Shown here: piece by piece, positions 1 through 8,419 of the stretch
How the letters are laid out: each line of letters begins with the position of its first letter
Numbering within the stretch: position 1 is the stretch's first letter
DNA from: Actinomycetes bacterium
GTDB taxonomy: Bacteria > Actinomycetota > Coriobacteriia > Coriobacteriales > Eggerthellaceae
Direction of reading: 5' to 3'
Length of the DNA stretch: 64,000 nucleotides
Assembly: GCA_023429565.1 (NCBI GenBank)
Contig: JAEZDJ010000030.1
Location: forward strand, 1 to 64,000
Translations under genes and position numbers: made by a program
Notes under the pieces: generated by a model
Seen by the model: only the letters and a program-made list of their open reading frames with translations
What the model was told of the DNA's origin: nothing
The model's database searches: none

Positions 1-448
1 ACCCAACCCTGCTGTCCCTGCAGCGTCTTGTGGCTTCATCCTCCTGTCGGGTGCTGCGCCCGAAGGGGGAGCGACATTCTCAACCCTTCGGCAATGTTCT
101 TGGCCCCTCGCTGTTTCCGGCGGTCCGCCAGCGGGTCGTGCGGCACCCCGGCCCGTCCCCGTCCCCGTCCCCGGACGGGTTGTGCCATGGTGCAGACAGA
201 TGGCGTCGGGTAGGGAGGGAACGGCGGAGGGGCCGCAAAGGCGTAGTCCCGCACCGGAAACAGCGAGGAGTCATTTACCAGGCATGTCTGCGGTGCGCGA
301 ACGATTCCGGCCTATCCGAAAACGCAGAGCGGCAAAGGGGCTTCCGGTCCTATTGTCACCCTCTTTGGAATTGCGCGGTTCACAAGGAATGCCGCAAACG
401 CTACCATGGGCACCTCGATATGGCTTTCGAACAAGGAGATGCAGGTAG
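1..448. other. Non-coding left edge
   Basis: I find no convincing gene here: the open frames have atypical composition and no ribosome-binding sites. An 8-bp inverted repeat CCGAAGGG/CCCTTCGG (60-67 and 84-91) and a C-rich stretch with three CGTCCC units closed by GGACGG near 155-180 could be terminators of a gene to the left. Confidence 0.5.
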
Positions 449-1030
449 ATGGATGGCGCACAAAAGATGACAGGCAACGCTTCGAGGACACGCTCGATTG
501 CATTCGTCGGACTGGCGATTGCCCTTATGACGGTTTCCTCATGGGTGTCTATTCCCCTGGGCCCGGTGCCGTTTACCCTGCAAACGTTCGTGATGGTGTT
601 TGCGCTTCTGGTTCTGAGCCCGCGGGAGTGCATGGCCGCAATCACCGGATACCTGGTGCTGGGTGCCATTGGCCTGCCGGTGTTTTCATCCATGCGCGGT
701 GGCATTGGCATGTTGGTGGGTCCGACCGGCGGCTTCCTCTGGGGGTTCTTGTTAGGTGCGGCGATTGCCCTCGTGTTTCTTCAGGGCGCTCGATCTCGCA
801 TGGCAAAAGGGGGAGTTTCAAAACGCCATGAGTTTGCTTCTGACTTGATTGCAGGATTGATCTTCCTGGCGATCGCATACCTGTGTGGCTGGGTGCAGCT
901 CATGGCTGTGGCGGCGTTGGATCCTGCTGCGGCCTTCCTGACGGCCATTGCTCCGTTTGTTATTGTTGACGCGGTCAAGCTTATTGCAGCCGTGTGCACC
1001 GCCCGTGCCGTGCGCCTTGCGGTTCGATAG
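449..1030 (+). CDS. bioY: Biotin transporter substrate-binding subunit BioY
   Basis: This is the integral-membrane S component of an energy-coupling-factor biotin importer. The 193-residue product has about six hydrophobic segments and the BioY hallmark stretch around residues 30-45 (SIPLGPVPFTLQT), followed by the GLPVFSS and GPTGGFLWGF segments. Length is typical of the family. The start is chosen because AAGGAG (433-438) lies 10 bases upstream of the ATG. No EcfA or EcfT gene lies nearby, so BioY either uses a shared ECF module elsewhere or works alone, as described for some BioY proteins. It converges with the efflux gene to its right. I saw no clear biotin-repressor operator. Confidence 0.93.
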   Translation: MDGAQKMTGNASRTRSIAFVGLAIALMTVSSWVSIPLGPVPFTLQTFVMVFALLVLSPRECMAAITGYLVLGAIGLPVFSSMRGGIGMLVGPTGGFLWGFLLGAAIALVFLQGARSRMAKGGVSKRHEFASDLIAGLIFLAIAYLCGWVQLMAVAALDPAAAFLTAIAPFVIVDAVKLIAAVCTARAVRLAVR

Positions 1031-1102
1031 GCTGGTTGTCTGGCTGGGGCCCTGTTGATGCTGACGTGTCAAGCGGGCGATGGCGCTCGGGACTTGCCTC
1101 CT

Positions 1103-2599
1103 TCAGCCGAGCGTCTTGCTTCCCGTTAGCTGTTCCCCGGCCGCTTTGCTTTCCACCCTTTCCGGCTTTGGTTCCTTGGTCTTGCGTTTGCCCTGTCCTG
1201 CCAGCAGGAGGGCAGGAATCACCGCGATGACGGCGAAAGCTGTTGCCCACCAGAACGACAGGTCGAACGCACGTGCCAAGGCTTGCAGATCGGTGGCTTC
1301 ATGGCCGATCATCTGTTGCTGCACCACGGTCGTCAGGATGGCGGTTCCGAACGCTCCGCCAATTGTCTGGAAGATTCTGGTGGAAATGCTCGCATGGGTG
1401 ACCTGCTCTTTGGGAATCCCGGTGTAGGCAGACATCATGATGGAGATCAGCAGTCCGCCAAGTCCCGCTCCCCGGACCAGCAAGGCAGCGGTCAGAATGA
1501 GATAATTCGTGTCCATGCCGGCAAGGGCAAACGGCAGCGTGCCGATGACGATGCTGGCGAGGCTCATGAGGATCACGGCGCGCGTCTGCCCCCGATCAGC
1601 AGCCCGTCCCGCCCAACTCCTGGTCAACAGCATGCCAATCCCTTGCGGAAGAAGCCAAAGGCCAGCGTACAGGGCGCTTGCCCCGCGCACCTCTTGATAG
1701 TACAGCGGGAGCATCAGCATGGCCCCGTTCGTCACGATGCCGCAGAGGACCAGCAAGATGTTTGATGCCGAGAAATTCACCGACTTGAACAGCCGCACGT
1801 TCAGGACTGGCTTCCGCTTCGTGTTCAGGGCATAGACGACATAAAGCACCAGGAGCGCAATTCCTGCGGCGAGGGGGATGAAGACCGCCGCGTCTTCTAT
1901 GGTTCCGTAGGTGGCGATTTGGGCGATAGCAAAGACGAGGAGGGCGAACGCGGGGGAGAGCAAGAGCATTCCCCGCACATCGAGTGACGCTTTTCTGCCT
2001 GAGAGCTTGTCCTTGGGCAGTCCCCACAGGGCCAGCGGAATCGTGACGAGGCAAAGGGGGATGTTGATGAGGAAGATCGCTCGCCAGCTCAGGCTATTCA
2101 CAATGAGCCCGCCCAACACCGGGCCGAGAATCGGCCCCAACAGCGCAGGAATGCTGATGAGAGACATGATCTTTCCAAGGTTGCGGCCGCCGGATATCTG
2201 GACGAGTTCTGTCTGCAGCGTCGGCATCAGCAGACCTGCTCCGATCCCTTGGACGACGGCGAACCCAATCAGGCTCTGGATGTTCCAGGACAGCATGGCG
2301 AGGATGGACCCCACCAGGAAGATCGCGATTGAGGCAATGTAGGCACGCTTGCAGCCGAAACGGTCGGTGGCCCAACCCGACAGCGGCACGGTCAACCCCA
2401 TCGCCAGCACGTATCCCGTTGTGACCCACTGCACATCTGAAAGCCCCGTCTCCATTTCGGTCGCGATGGTATGAAGCGAAACATTGACCATCGTCGTGTC
2501 GAACAGGGGGGCAAGTGCTCCGACGACGAGGATGATTGCCGCCCTCAGCACGGTCGGGTCAAGCTTTTCCTTTGTCGCTTCTGCTGCATTCGCGCCCAT
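1103..2599 (-). CDS. DHA2-family MFS multidrug efflux transporter
   Basis: This 498-residue protein is a 14-helix major-facilitator drug:proton antiporter of the EmrB/QacA type in the cytoplasmic membrane. The start of TM1 carries LAPLFDTTMVNVSLHTIA, and the motif-A region GWATDRFGCKRAY lies between helices 2 and 3. The C-terminus is basic and soluble. A longer open frame reaches 2830, but the ATG at 2599 has AAAGGAG at the right distance and matches the family N-terminus. The gene is transcribed divergently from a TetR-type gene, with two GAAAC-N5-GTTTC operators between them, so TetR control of efflux is likely. The exported compound cannot be predicted. Confidence 0.9.
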   Translation of the reverse strand: MGANAAEATKEKLDPTVLRAAIILVVGALAPLFDTTMVNVSLHTIATEMETGLSDVQWVTTGYVLAMGLTVPLSGWATDRFGCKRAYIASIAIFLVGSILAMLSWNIQSLIGFAVVQGIGAGLLMPTLQTELVQISGGRNLGKIMSLISIPALLGPILGPVLGGLIVNSLSWRAIFLINIPLCLVTIPLALWGLPKDKLSGRKASLDVRGMLLLSPAFALLVFAIAQIATYGTIEDAAVFIPLAAGIALLVLYVVYALNTKRKPVLNVRLFKSVNFSASNILLVLCGIVTNGAMLMLPLYYQEVRGASALYAGLWLLPQGIGMLLTRSWAGRAADRGQTRAVILMSLASIVIGTLPFALAGMDTNYLILTAALLVRGAGLGGLLISIMMSAYTGIPKEQVTHASISTRIFQTIGGAFGTAILTTVVQQQMIGHEATDLQALARAFDLSFWWATAFAVIAVIPALLLAGQGKRKTKEPKPERVESKAAGEQLTGSKTLG

Positions 2600-2622
2600 C
2601 GATTTCTCTCCTTTAGCCTTTA

Positions 2623-2639
2623 AGAAACGTTGTGTTTCT
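2623..2639. promoter_or_regulatory. Candidate TetR operator O1
   Basis: A perfect inverted repeat AGAAAC-N5-GTTTCT lies just upstream of the efflux gene's start. Its half-site and spacing are shared with O2 at 2679-2695. Confidence 0.65.
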
Positions 2640-2648
2640 AATTGGCAT

Positions 2649-2676
2649 ATGGTACCCTTGACAAGGAGATTGTCAA
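2649..2676 (-). promoter_or_regulatory. Candidate promoter of the efflux gene
   Basis: On the minus strand, TTGACA (2676-2671) is followed after 16 bases by TACCAT (2654-2649). The -35 element is half of a perfect inverted repeat TTGACAA-N5-TTGTCAA (2658-2676), so a -35 motif exists on both strands. Confidence 0.4.
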
Positions 2677-2678
2677 TA

Positions 2679-2695
2679 GGAAACTTTACGTTTCT
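2679..2695. promoter_or_regulatory. Candidate TetR operator O2
   Basis: An inverted repeat GAAAC-N5-GTTTC (2680-2694) has the same core as O1, with centres 56 bp apart. Its position between the divergent genes allows regulation of both. Confidence 0.65.
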
Positions 2696-2760
2696 TGTGA
2701 ATGCTTCACGAAGCTTCACAAGATTTGAACTCAACTGCATGGCCGAATGAGGGAGGCGGA

Positions 2761-3399
2761 ATGGACGAGGCGAAAGGGGGCACGCGCCGTCGTGGCGATA
2801 CCCTTGAACAGGCGATTCTCGATGCGGCATGGGAGGAACTCTCTCGGGTTGGCTATACGCAAATGACGATGGAAAGCGTTGCGAAACGGGCGGGAACGAA
2901 CAAGGCGGTCCTCTATCGCCGCTGGTCCAACAAGACTGAACTCATGATGACGACCATCAAGATGCGTCTCCCCAAGATCCCCGACGAGATCCCCGACACC
3001 GGCAGTCTGCGCGACGATGTTTTCTCCTACCTGCATGATCGCGTCGCTCCGCTTGCCGCGCTCGGCACGCAGACAATCCGTGGCCTCATGAGCGAGCCAC
3101 AGGTATGGCGTCTCATGAGCACGGCCCTGCAGCATCATGCCGAGCGGACATCGGAAGGCAAGATCACACAGGCACTAAGGAAGATGCTGCGGAACGCGAA
3201 GCTTCGGGGGGAGATCGCCACGGACGACCTGCCGCCGCGCATTGTCTCATTGCCGATTGATCTGGTGAAATGCGAACTCATCACGAAGTTGGAGCCTGTT
3301 TCCGATGCCGTGTTGGCCGAAATCGTCGATGTCATTTTCATGCCGCTCGTGCTTGAGGGACAAGGCCAGTCCTTGCGCGAGGATGGCGAAACGGCTTAG
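2761..3399 (+). CDS. TetR/AcrR-family transcriptional repressor
   Basis: A 212-residue DNA-binding protein with the TetR N-terminal helix-turn-helix at about residues 15-60: AILDAAWEELSRVGY, then MTMESVAKRAGTNKAVLYRRW and NKTEL. The remaining helices form the ligand-binding and dimerisation domain (TetR_C type). The start was taken at the ATG preceded by GGGAGGCGG; an upstream frame extension lies in the operator region and is unlikely to be translated. Its divergence from the DHA2 pump and the two matching palindromes in the 160-bp gap indicate that it represses the pump and itself. The inducer is unknown. Confidence 0.9.
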   Translation: MDEAKGGTRRRGDTLEQAILDAAWEELSRVGYTQMTMESVAKRAGTNKAVLYRRWSNKTELMMTTIKMRLPKIPDEIPDTGSLRDDVFSYLHDRVAPLAALGTQTIRGLMSEPQVWRLMSTALQHHAERTSEGKITQALRKMLRNAKLRGEIATDDLPPRIVSLPIDLVKCELITKLEPVSDAVLAEIVDVIFMPLVLEGQGQSLREDGETA

Positions 3400-3817
3400 G
3401 CGGGGAGGAGTTGTCTGCGCCGCTTGTTCTTGCGCTTGCGGATTGGGCAGTGAATTCTCGGATGCCTGTGCCGGATGGGCGCGCAGGCTGCAGGGGCTTG
3501 AGTTTGCTTCGATTGGCTTTAAAGGGGAACAAATGTTTCACGTGAAACATGAGAAGGATGCAAGCACCGAGAACACCGAGAGCACCGTCCTCTCTTCATG
3601 CGGGTCATAGGCGCCATTTTCGCATTTTCCATCAAGTCAAATAATGGGGCACCGACCACAAATGATGGCGGTGTTGTGTCTGAGAAACTGGCATTGTGGA
3701 GGCAAAGACTCAGTTTCACAACAAGTGGCTCCGGGGCCAAATGCGCCAATATAATGGCTTCGCTTTGAGTTCGCTTTCCGCTGTCGTTTCACAGCGGAAG
3801 AAAGAAAGGAGAGTGCG
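3400..3817. other. Intergenic spacer holding parS-1
   Basis: No gene is supported in these 418 bases. Short open frames here read through the parS palindrome, giving the tell-tale peptide MFHVKH, and look spurious. The main feature is the parS site listed separately. Confidence 0.6.
3533..3550. other. parS chromosome-partition site 1
   Basis: The perfect 16-bp palindrome TGTTTCACGTGAAACA (3534-3549) matches the conserved bacterial parS sequence bound by ParB/Spo0J. It lies in a non-coding gap. On the minus strand the flank TTGTTCCCCTTT resembles that of the second site at 34078. Confidence 0.9.
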
Positions 3818-5443
3818 ATGGAATCGATGGGATCCTATGACTATATCGTGGTGGGCGCTGGCGCCGCGGAGCCGGTTGTGGCATCGAGGCTGAGCGAAAA
3901 CCCGTATGTATCCGTATTGCTGCTGGAAGCTGGCGACGAGAACACGAACGATCTCTCGCGTGCCCCGGGAGCCTTTTTCATGGTTTGGGGAACAGACTAT
4001 GACTGGCAATACGAAACGACGCCGCAGGAAGGCCTGAACGGCAGAAAGATATATCATCCGCGCGGTCGCGTGGTCGGCGGCTCCACGGGCATCAACGTCG
4101 GCTTTTGGATGCGTGGGACGAAAGAGGACTACAACGCGTGGGAGGAGCAGGGCGCCGAAGGCTGGAATTTCGACAAGGCGCTGGAGATGTTCCAGAAGAT
4201 CGAGGACACTGACCTCGGTCCAACCAGATATCGCGGCAAGGACGGCATGGTCCGCTTGGAGGATTCGGCGTTTCCGACGGATTTCACGTACGCCCTCCTC
4301 GACTCCTTCAAGGAGGCCGGGTTCGGGGATGTCGGCGATTTCCAAGGCGAGGACAACTATTGTGCCAGCGTCGTCCAGAAGGACTACATCGACAACGTGA
4401 GGCATACGCCTGCTGACAGCTACCTGTCGGAAGAGGTCAGGGCTCGGCCGAACCTGACCGTGCAGCCCAACACGTTCGTTCGCCGGGTGACGTTCGAGGG
4501 CACCATGGCCACGGGCGTGGAAGTTGAGTACGAGGGCACGTATCGGCTGATCCAGGCGAACAAGGAAGTCATTCTTTCCGCCGGCACCTACAACACCGCA
4601 CAGCTGTTGAAGCTTTCGGGCGTGGGCCCTGAGGAGGAGCTGATAGACCATGGCGTGCCGGTTGTTGCCAACGTGCCCGGCGTGGGCGAGAACCTGAATG
4701 ACCACCTGATGGTGGTGATGAAGTTTGTTGCTCCGGCTGGGATGGACATACCGGATTCGCACTTCGACCCAACAAGCGAATGGTCGATCGAGGAGTGGCG
4801 GGAAGACCATGCGGGCCCTTCAAGCTACTACCCTGGGCCGGCGGCAGGGCTGGTGTCGAGCGATGGCGCGTACGTGGGGCCTGATTTCGAGATAATCCTC
4901 CAGTACGTGCATTCCGCAGACGGATCCGAGAGCGAATTCGCGCAGGTGGACGACGTTTCTGCTCGCAGCGGCTACTCGTTCCCCGTGGTCTTGATGAAGC
5001 CGAAGAGCACGGGCAACGTTCTGCTTGCCTCGAACGATCCTCACGACAAGCCAATCATCAACCCCAACTATTTCGATGATCCCGATGACATGAGACGGTT
5101 CATCGAAGGAGTGCGCTACACGCAGCGCTTGGCTTACACCGATGGGCTGTCCCCCTATACCGAGTACGCCCATCCGGCGTTGGGCGTTGACGATGAGGCT
5201 ATCGAGGAGTTCATCCGCAATGAGGCCAGCACCGTGTTCCACCCGGTGGGCACCGCACGCATCGGCGACGTGGAGCGGGATCCCCTGGCAGTGGTTGACT
5301 CGCACCTGCGCGTGCGCGGGGTGGAGGGCTTGCGCGTTGCGGATGCCTCCATCATGCCCCAGGTGAACCGTGGCCACACCATGGCCCCGACCGTCTATGT
5401 CGGTGAAATGGCGGCTCAGATTATCGCATCAGAAATGATCTGA
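3818..5443 (+). CDS. GMC-family FAD-dependent oxidoreductase
   Basis: A 541-residue glucose-methanol-choline oxidoreductase, most like choline or alcohol dehydrogenases, expected to oxidise an alcohol using FAD. The N-terminal dinucleotide fold is at residues 9-25 (YIVVGAGAAEPVVASRL). The second GMC signature HPRGRVVGGSTGIN lies near 84-97, and the C-terminus has the HPVGTARIG (His475) and NRGHTMAPT (His520) active-site segments. The last glycine of the GxGxxG motif is glutamate (Glu18), which is unusual. AAGGAG precedes the ATG. The gene stands alone and a hairpin follows it, so the substrate is unknown. Confidence 0.9.
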   Translation: MESMGSYDYIVVGAGAAEPVVASRLSENPYVSVLLLEAGDENTNDLSRAPGAFFMVWGTDYDWQYETTPQEGLNGRKIYHPRGRVVGGSTGINVGFWMRGTKEDYNAWEEQGAEGWNFDKALEMFQKIEDTDLGPTRYRGKDGMVRLEDSAFPTDFTYALLDSFKEAGFGDVGDFQGEDNYCASVVQKDYIDNVRHTPADSYLSEEVRARPNLTVQPNTFVRRVTFEGTMATGVEVEYEGTYRLIQANKEVILSAGTYNTAQLLKLSGVGPEEELIDHGVPVVANVPGVGENLNDHLMVVMKFVAPAGMDIPDSHFDPTSEWSIEEWREDHAGPSSYYPGPAAGLVSSDGAYVGPDFEIILQYVHSADGSESEFAQVDDVSARSGYSFPVVLMKPKSTGNVLLASNDPHDKPIINPNYFDDPDDMRRFIEGVRYTQRLAYTDGLSPYTEYAHPALGVDDEAIEEFIRNEASTVFHPVGTARIGDVERDPLAVVDSHLRVRGVEGLRVADASIMPQVNRGHTMAPTVYVGEMAAQIIASEMI

Positions 5444-5455
5444 GCCTCAAGCGAC

Positions 5456-5503
5456 AAGGCAGGCTCCTTGGCTTTGATTTGTTGGACGCCGGGGGCCTGC
5501 CTT
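5456..5503 (+). terminator. Candidate terminator after the GMC gene
   Basis: A 9-bp perfect stem AAGGCAGGC/GCCTGCCTT (5456-5464 and 5495-5503) lies just past the stop codon. The loop is long and there is no strong T tract, so the call is tentative. Confidence 0.4.
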
Positions 5504-5962
5504 TGCTCGATCGAGATGCGTTCCACTAAGCGGCGCACCGCTGCGCAGTTTATGGGGTTGCACGAGACGGACGGTCGTGTCGCACGATGGGGAAAAGGTG
5601 ACGCTGCAGGGTCCCGGCAGTAGGCTTACCGTGTTGCCTCTTGAGGTTGTCGTCCGTCATTGGGGTCGACCCGATCCGCATTTCGAGTTGGATTTTGATG
5701 CGGCTTCCGGCGATGGCCCGGATTCTATGCCATTTTCGACCGACGGTCTTCCTCCAGCTTGATGCGTCAAGTTTGGCCGTGAGCTTCCCGTCGATTCCGG
5801 TTCCGGCCAAAGGAGGGAAGACGGCACGTGCGACGTGGCGTCAGCCATGTCGGAGGTCTGCTGATGCAGGCCTGGTCGAAGCTTTGGCATCAAGCGGCAA
5901 CGTTGGGTCACGATAGGTTGCCAACGGCTTCCCTTCACGTTCCAAAACGCTATACTGGGCCC
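5504..5962. other. Long leader or spacer before the copper ATPase
   Basis: About 460 bases with no supported gene. A 61-residue frame at 5577-5762 lacks a ribosome-binding site and I do not call it. Confidence 0.45.
5951..5956 (+). promoter_or_regulatory. -10 element of a leaderless promoter (copper ATPase)
   Basis: TATACT is followed by exactly six bases and then the ATG at 5963, which has no Shine-Dalgarno sequence. Transcription would begin at or next to the start codon. The same geometry occurs at 13603 and 22717. Confidence 0.5.
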
Positions 5963-8254
5963 ATGGAAGACAACGTCCCCGCAGACGACAAGCGCCATCA
6001 AGCGCATCGGCAGAATGGGGCTCACCAGGAACACGGTGGTGGGCACGACGTTCCCGCGGCTGATTCCAGTCACAAAACGAATTCCTTGAACCATGCGAAC
6101 CATGAAGCTCATGGGGATGACAGGGGTCATGGGGGACAGTCCGCCCATGGCGCTCATAGCGGCCAGGGGGATTCCCCGGGCCGTTCGGGACACGAAGGTC
6201 ACGCTGGGCATGATGCCCCTGCAGGCCACGAAGGTGCCGGTCATGCAGGTCATCAAGGTACCGGCCACCAGTCTCATGCCACTCGCTTTCGCACCCTGTT
6301 CTGGATCATGCTTGTTCTTGCCGTGCCGACTATCGGATTCTCACCGATGTTCGCCATGCTGGTGGGTTACGCGCTTCCCGACGCACCGTGGGTGCCATGG
6401 GTGTCGCCGCTGTTCGGCATCGTGATGTACGCTTGGGGCGGATGGCCATTCCTGACGGGTGCCGTTCATGAAATACGCACCAGGCGGCCGGGCATGATGC
6501 TGCTCATTGCAATGGCCATCACGGTCGCGTTTCTCGCATCGCTTGGCTCGAGCCTGGGGTTGTTGGACGGCCAGCTTGATTTCTGGTGGGAACTTGCGCT
6601 CCTGATTGTGATCATGCTGTTGGGGCATTGGCTGGAAATGCGCTCGTTGGCGCAGACTACCTCGGCACTCGATTCCTTGGCGGCGCTTTTGCCCGACAAG
6701 GCAGAGGTCGTTGAGGCCGATGAGGTTCGTGTCGTTTCTCCTTCCCAGCTCAAGGTCGGCGATATCGTCGTTGTTCGGCCGGGTGGTCGCGTGCCTGCCG
6801 ACGGGCGAATCGTTTCCGGTTCTGCCAGTATGGACGAGTCGATGATCAGCGGAGAGTCCCAAACGGTCAGACGCAGCGAGGGCGATGCTGTGGTTGCGGG
6901 AACCATCGCTTCCGATTCTTCCATTCGCATCGAAGTCACCGCCGTGGGCGACGGCACTATGCTGGCGGGCATTCAGCGGCTGGTGACCGATGCCCAGAAT
7001 TCGTCATCGCGGGCACAGCGCATAGCCGACCGGGCGGCCACGCTGCTGTTCTGGATTGCTCTGGGAGCAGCGGCTGTGACGATGCTGGCCTGGAGCGTCG
7101 CGGGCGTGCCGTCTGAAGGGGTGGTGCGTGCCATCACCGTCCTCGTGATTGCCTGCCCGCATGCGCTGGGTCTGGCGATACCCCTGGTCGTCTCCATAGC
7201 GACCGAGCGAGCGGCGCAGGGCGGCGTGCTGGTGAAGGACCGCCTGGCCTTGGAGAGCATGCGCACGGTCGACACGGTGCTTTTCGACAAGACCGGCACC
7301 TTGACCAGCGGCAAGCCTGTTGTGGCGCAGGTCGAGGTTGCTCCCGATGCCGGCCTCTCGGCCGATGAGGCGCTTGCCCTCGCCGCCGCTGCGGAAGGCG
7401 ATTCGGAGCATCCTCTGGCGACGGCGATTGTGGCGTATGCCGGACAGCGGAAGCTGAACGTGCCCCAGGCGACGGAGTTCACCTCGTCTCCGGCGGTGGG
7501 AGTCACTGCCGTCGTGTCTGGGCAACAGGTTCGGGTCGGCGGACCCTATTTGCTTGCCGAAGAGGGTTTGGATGAGTTGCCCATAGCGGAACACTGGAAA
7601 GGCGGAGGTGCCATAATCCTTCACGTTGTCGTCGATGGGAAAACTGTCGCGGCGCTCAAGCTGACCGACGAGATACGGGAGGAATCGCGCGAGGCAGTCG
7701 CTGCCTTGCATGCCCTCGGTTTGCAGGTGATGATGATCACGGGGGATGCTCAGGCAGTGGCTGATTCCGTGTCTCGCAGCCTTGACATTGACCGTGTGTT
7801 TGCCGGAGTGCGTCCGGAGCATAAGGCTGCCGAGGTCAAGCGTCTCCAAGCCGAGGGCCATAGTGTGGCCATGGTGGGCGATGGGGTGAACGATGCGCCT
7901 GCGCTCGCCCAGGCAGACGTGGGAATTGCCATTGGCGCGGGGACGGATGTCGCCATCGCCTCGGCGGGGGTGGTCCTCGCGAGCTCCGATCCGCGTTCGG
8001 TGCTTTCGGTCATTCTTCTTTCAAGGGCCACGTATCGCAAGATGAAGCAGAACCTGTGGTGGGCTGCCGGCTACAACGTGGTGGCCATCCCGCTTGCTGC
8101 CGGAGTGTTGGCTCCGATAGGATTTGTGCTGCCGATGTCGATCGGGGCAATCCTGATGTCTCTTTCCACCGTCATCGTCGCCCTGAATGCCCAAACGCTC
8201 CGCCGCCTGGATTTGAGCCCCCAGGCCAGCATCGAGACGCTGTCAAATCAGTAA
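5963..8254 (+). CDS. P1B-type copper/silver-translocating ATPase (CopB-like)
   Basis: A 763-residue heavy-metal P-type ATPase. The N-terminus (about residues 1-100) is very rich in histidine, with many HxGH and GHxG units, instead of a Cys-type HMA domain. The membrane motif is CPH (Cys398-Pro-His), typical of the P1B-3/CopB group linked to Cu or Ag export. The actuator loop reads SGES, the phosphorylation motif DKTGT starts at Asp442, the SEHPLA nucleotide motif is present, and GDGVNDAPAL ends the P domain. The frame stays open to 5828, but the ATG at 5963 gives a sensible N-terminus and follows a -10 box by six bases. No copper regulator or chaperone lies next to it. Confidence 0.92.
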   Translation: MEDNVPADDKRHQAHRQNGAHQEHGGGHDVPAADSSHKTNSLNHANHEAHGDDRGHGGQSAHGAHSGQGDSPGRSGHEGHAGHDAPAGHEGAGHAGHQGTGHQSHATRFRTLFWIMLVLAVPTIGFSPMFAMLVGYALPDAPWVPWVSPLFGIVMYAWGGWPFLTGAVHEIRTRRPGMMLLIAMAITVAFLASLGSSLGLLDGQLDFWWELALLIVIMLLGHWLEMRSLAQTTSALDSLAALLPDKAEVVEADEVRVVSPSQLKVGDIVVVRPGGRVPADGRIVSGSASMDESMISGESQTVRRSEGDAVVAGTIASDSSIRIEVTAVGDGTMLAGIQRLVTDAQNSSSRAQRIADRAATLLFWIALGAAAVTMLAWSVAGVPSEGVVRAITVLVIACPHALGLAIPLVVSIATERAAQGGVLVKDRLALESMRTVDTVLFDKTGTLTSGKPVVAQVEVAPDAGLSADEALALAAAAEGDSEHPLATAIVAYAGQRKLNVPQATEFTSSPAVGVTAVVSGQQVRVGGPYLLAEEGLDELPIAEHWKGGGAIILHVVVDGKTVAALKLTDEIREESREAVAALHALGLQVMMITGDAQAVADSVSRSLDIDRVFAGVRPEHKAAEVKRLQAEGHSVAMVGDGVNDAPALAQADVGIAIGAGTDVAIASAGVVLASSDPRSVLSVILLSRATYRKMKQNLWWAAGYNVVAIPLAAGVLAPIGFVLPMSIGAILMSLSTVIVALNAQTLRRLDLSPQASIETLSNQ

Positions 8255-8419
8255 ACTTTCGTGCTCGGCACGCCAAGCCAGCGACAATTTGACGGACTGG
8301 TCACGTTGCGTGATCTCAGAGGAGCATTCTATGGAGCGGGGGTCCGTTTCCTATCATAAGGAGCTTGCGCAATAAGAGACATGCGTGGAAATATTTGCTT
8401 GCCCTCTCGTCGATTCCTG

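Noticed and set aside
30..470. 146-codon open frame before bioY
   Set aside because: Composition is unlike the real genes, there is no ribosome-binding site, and it overlaps the bioY start.
5577..5762. Possible 61-residue protein before the copper ATPase
   Set aside because: It needs a GTG start without a ribosome-binding site and shows no recognisable motif.
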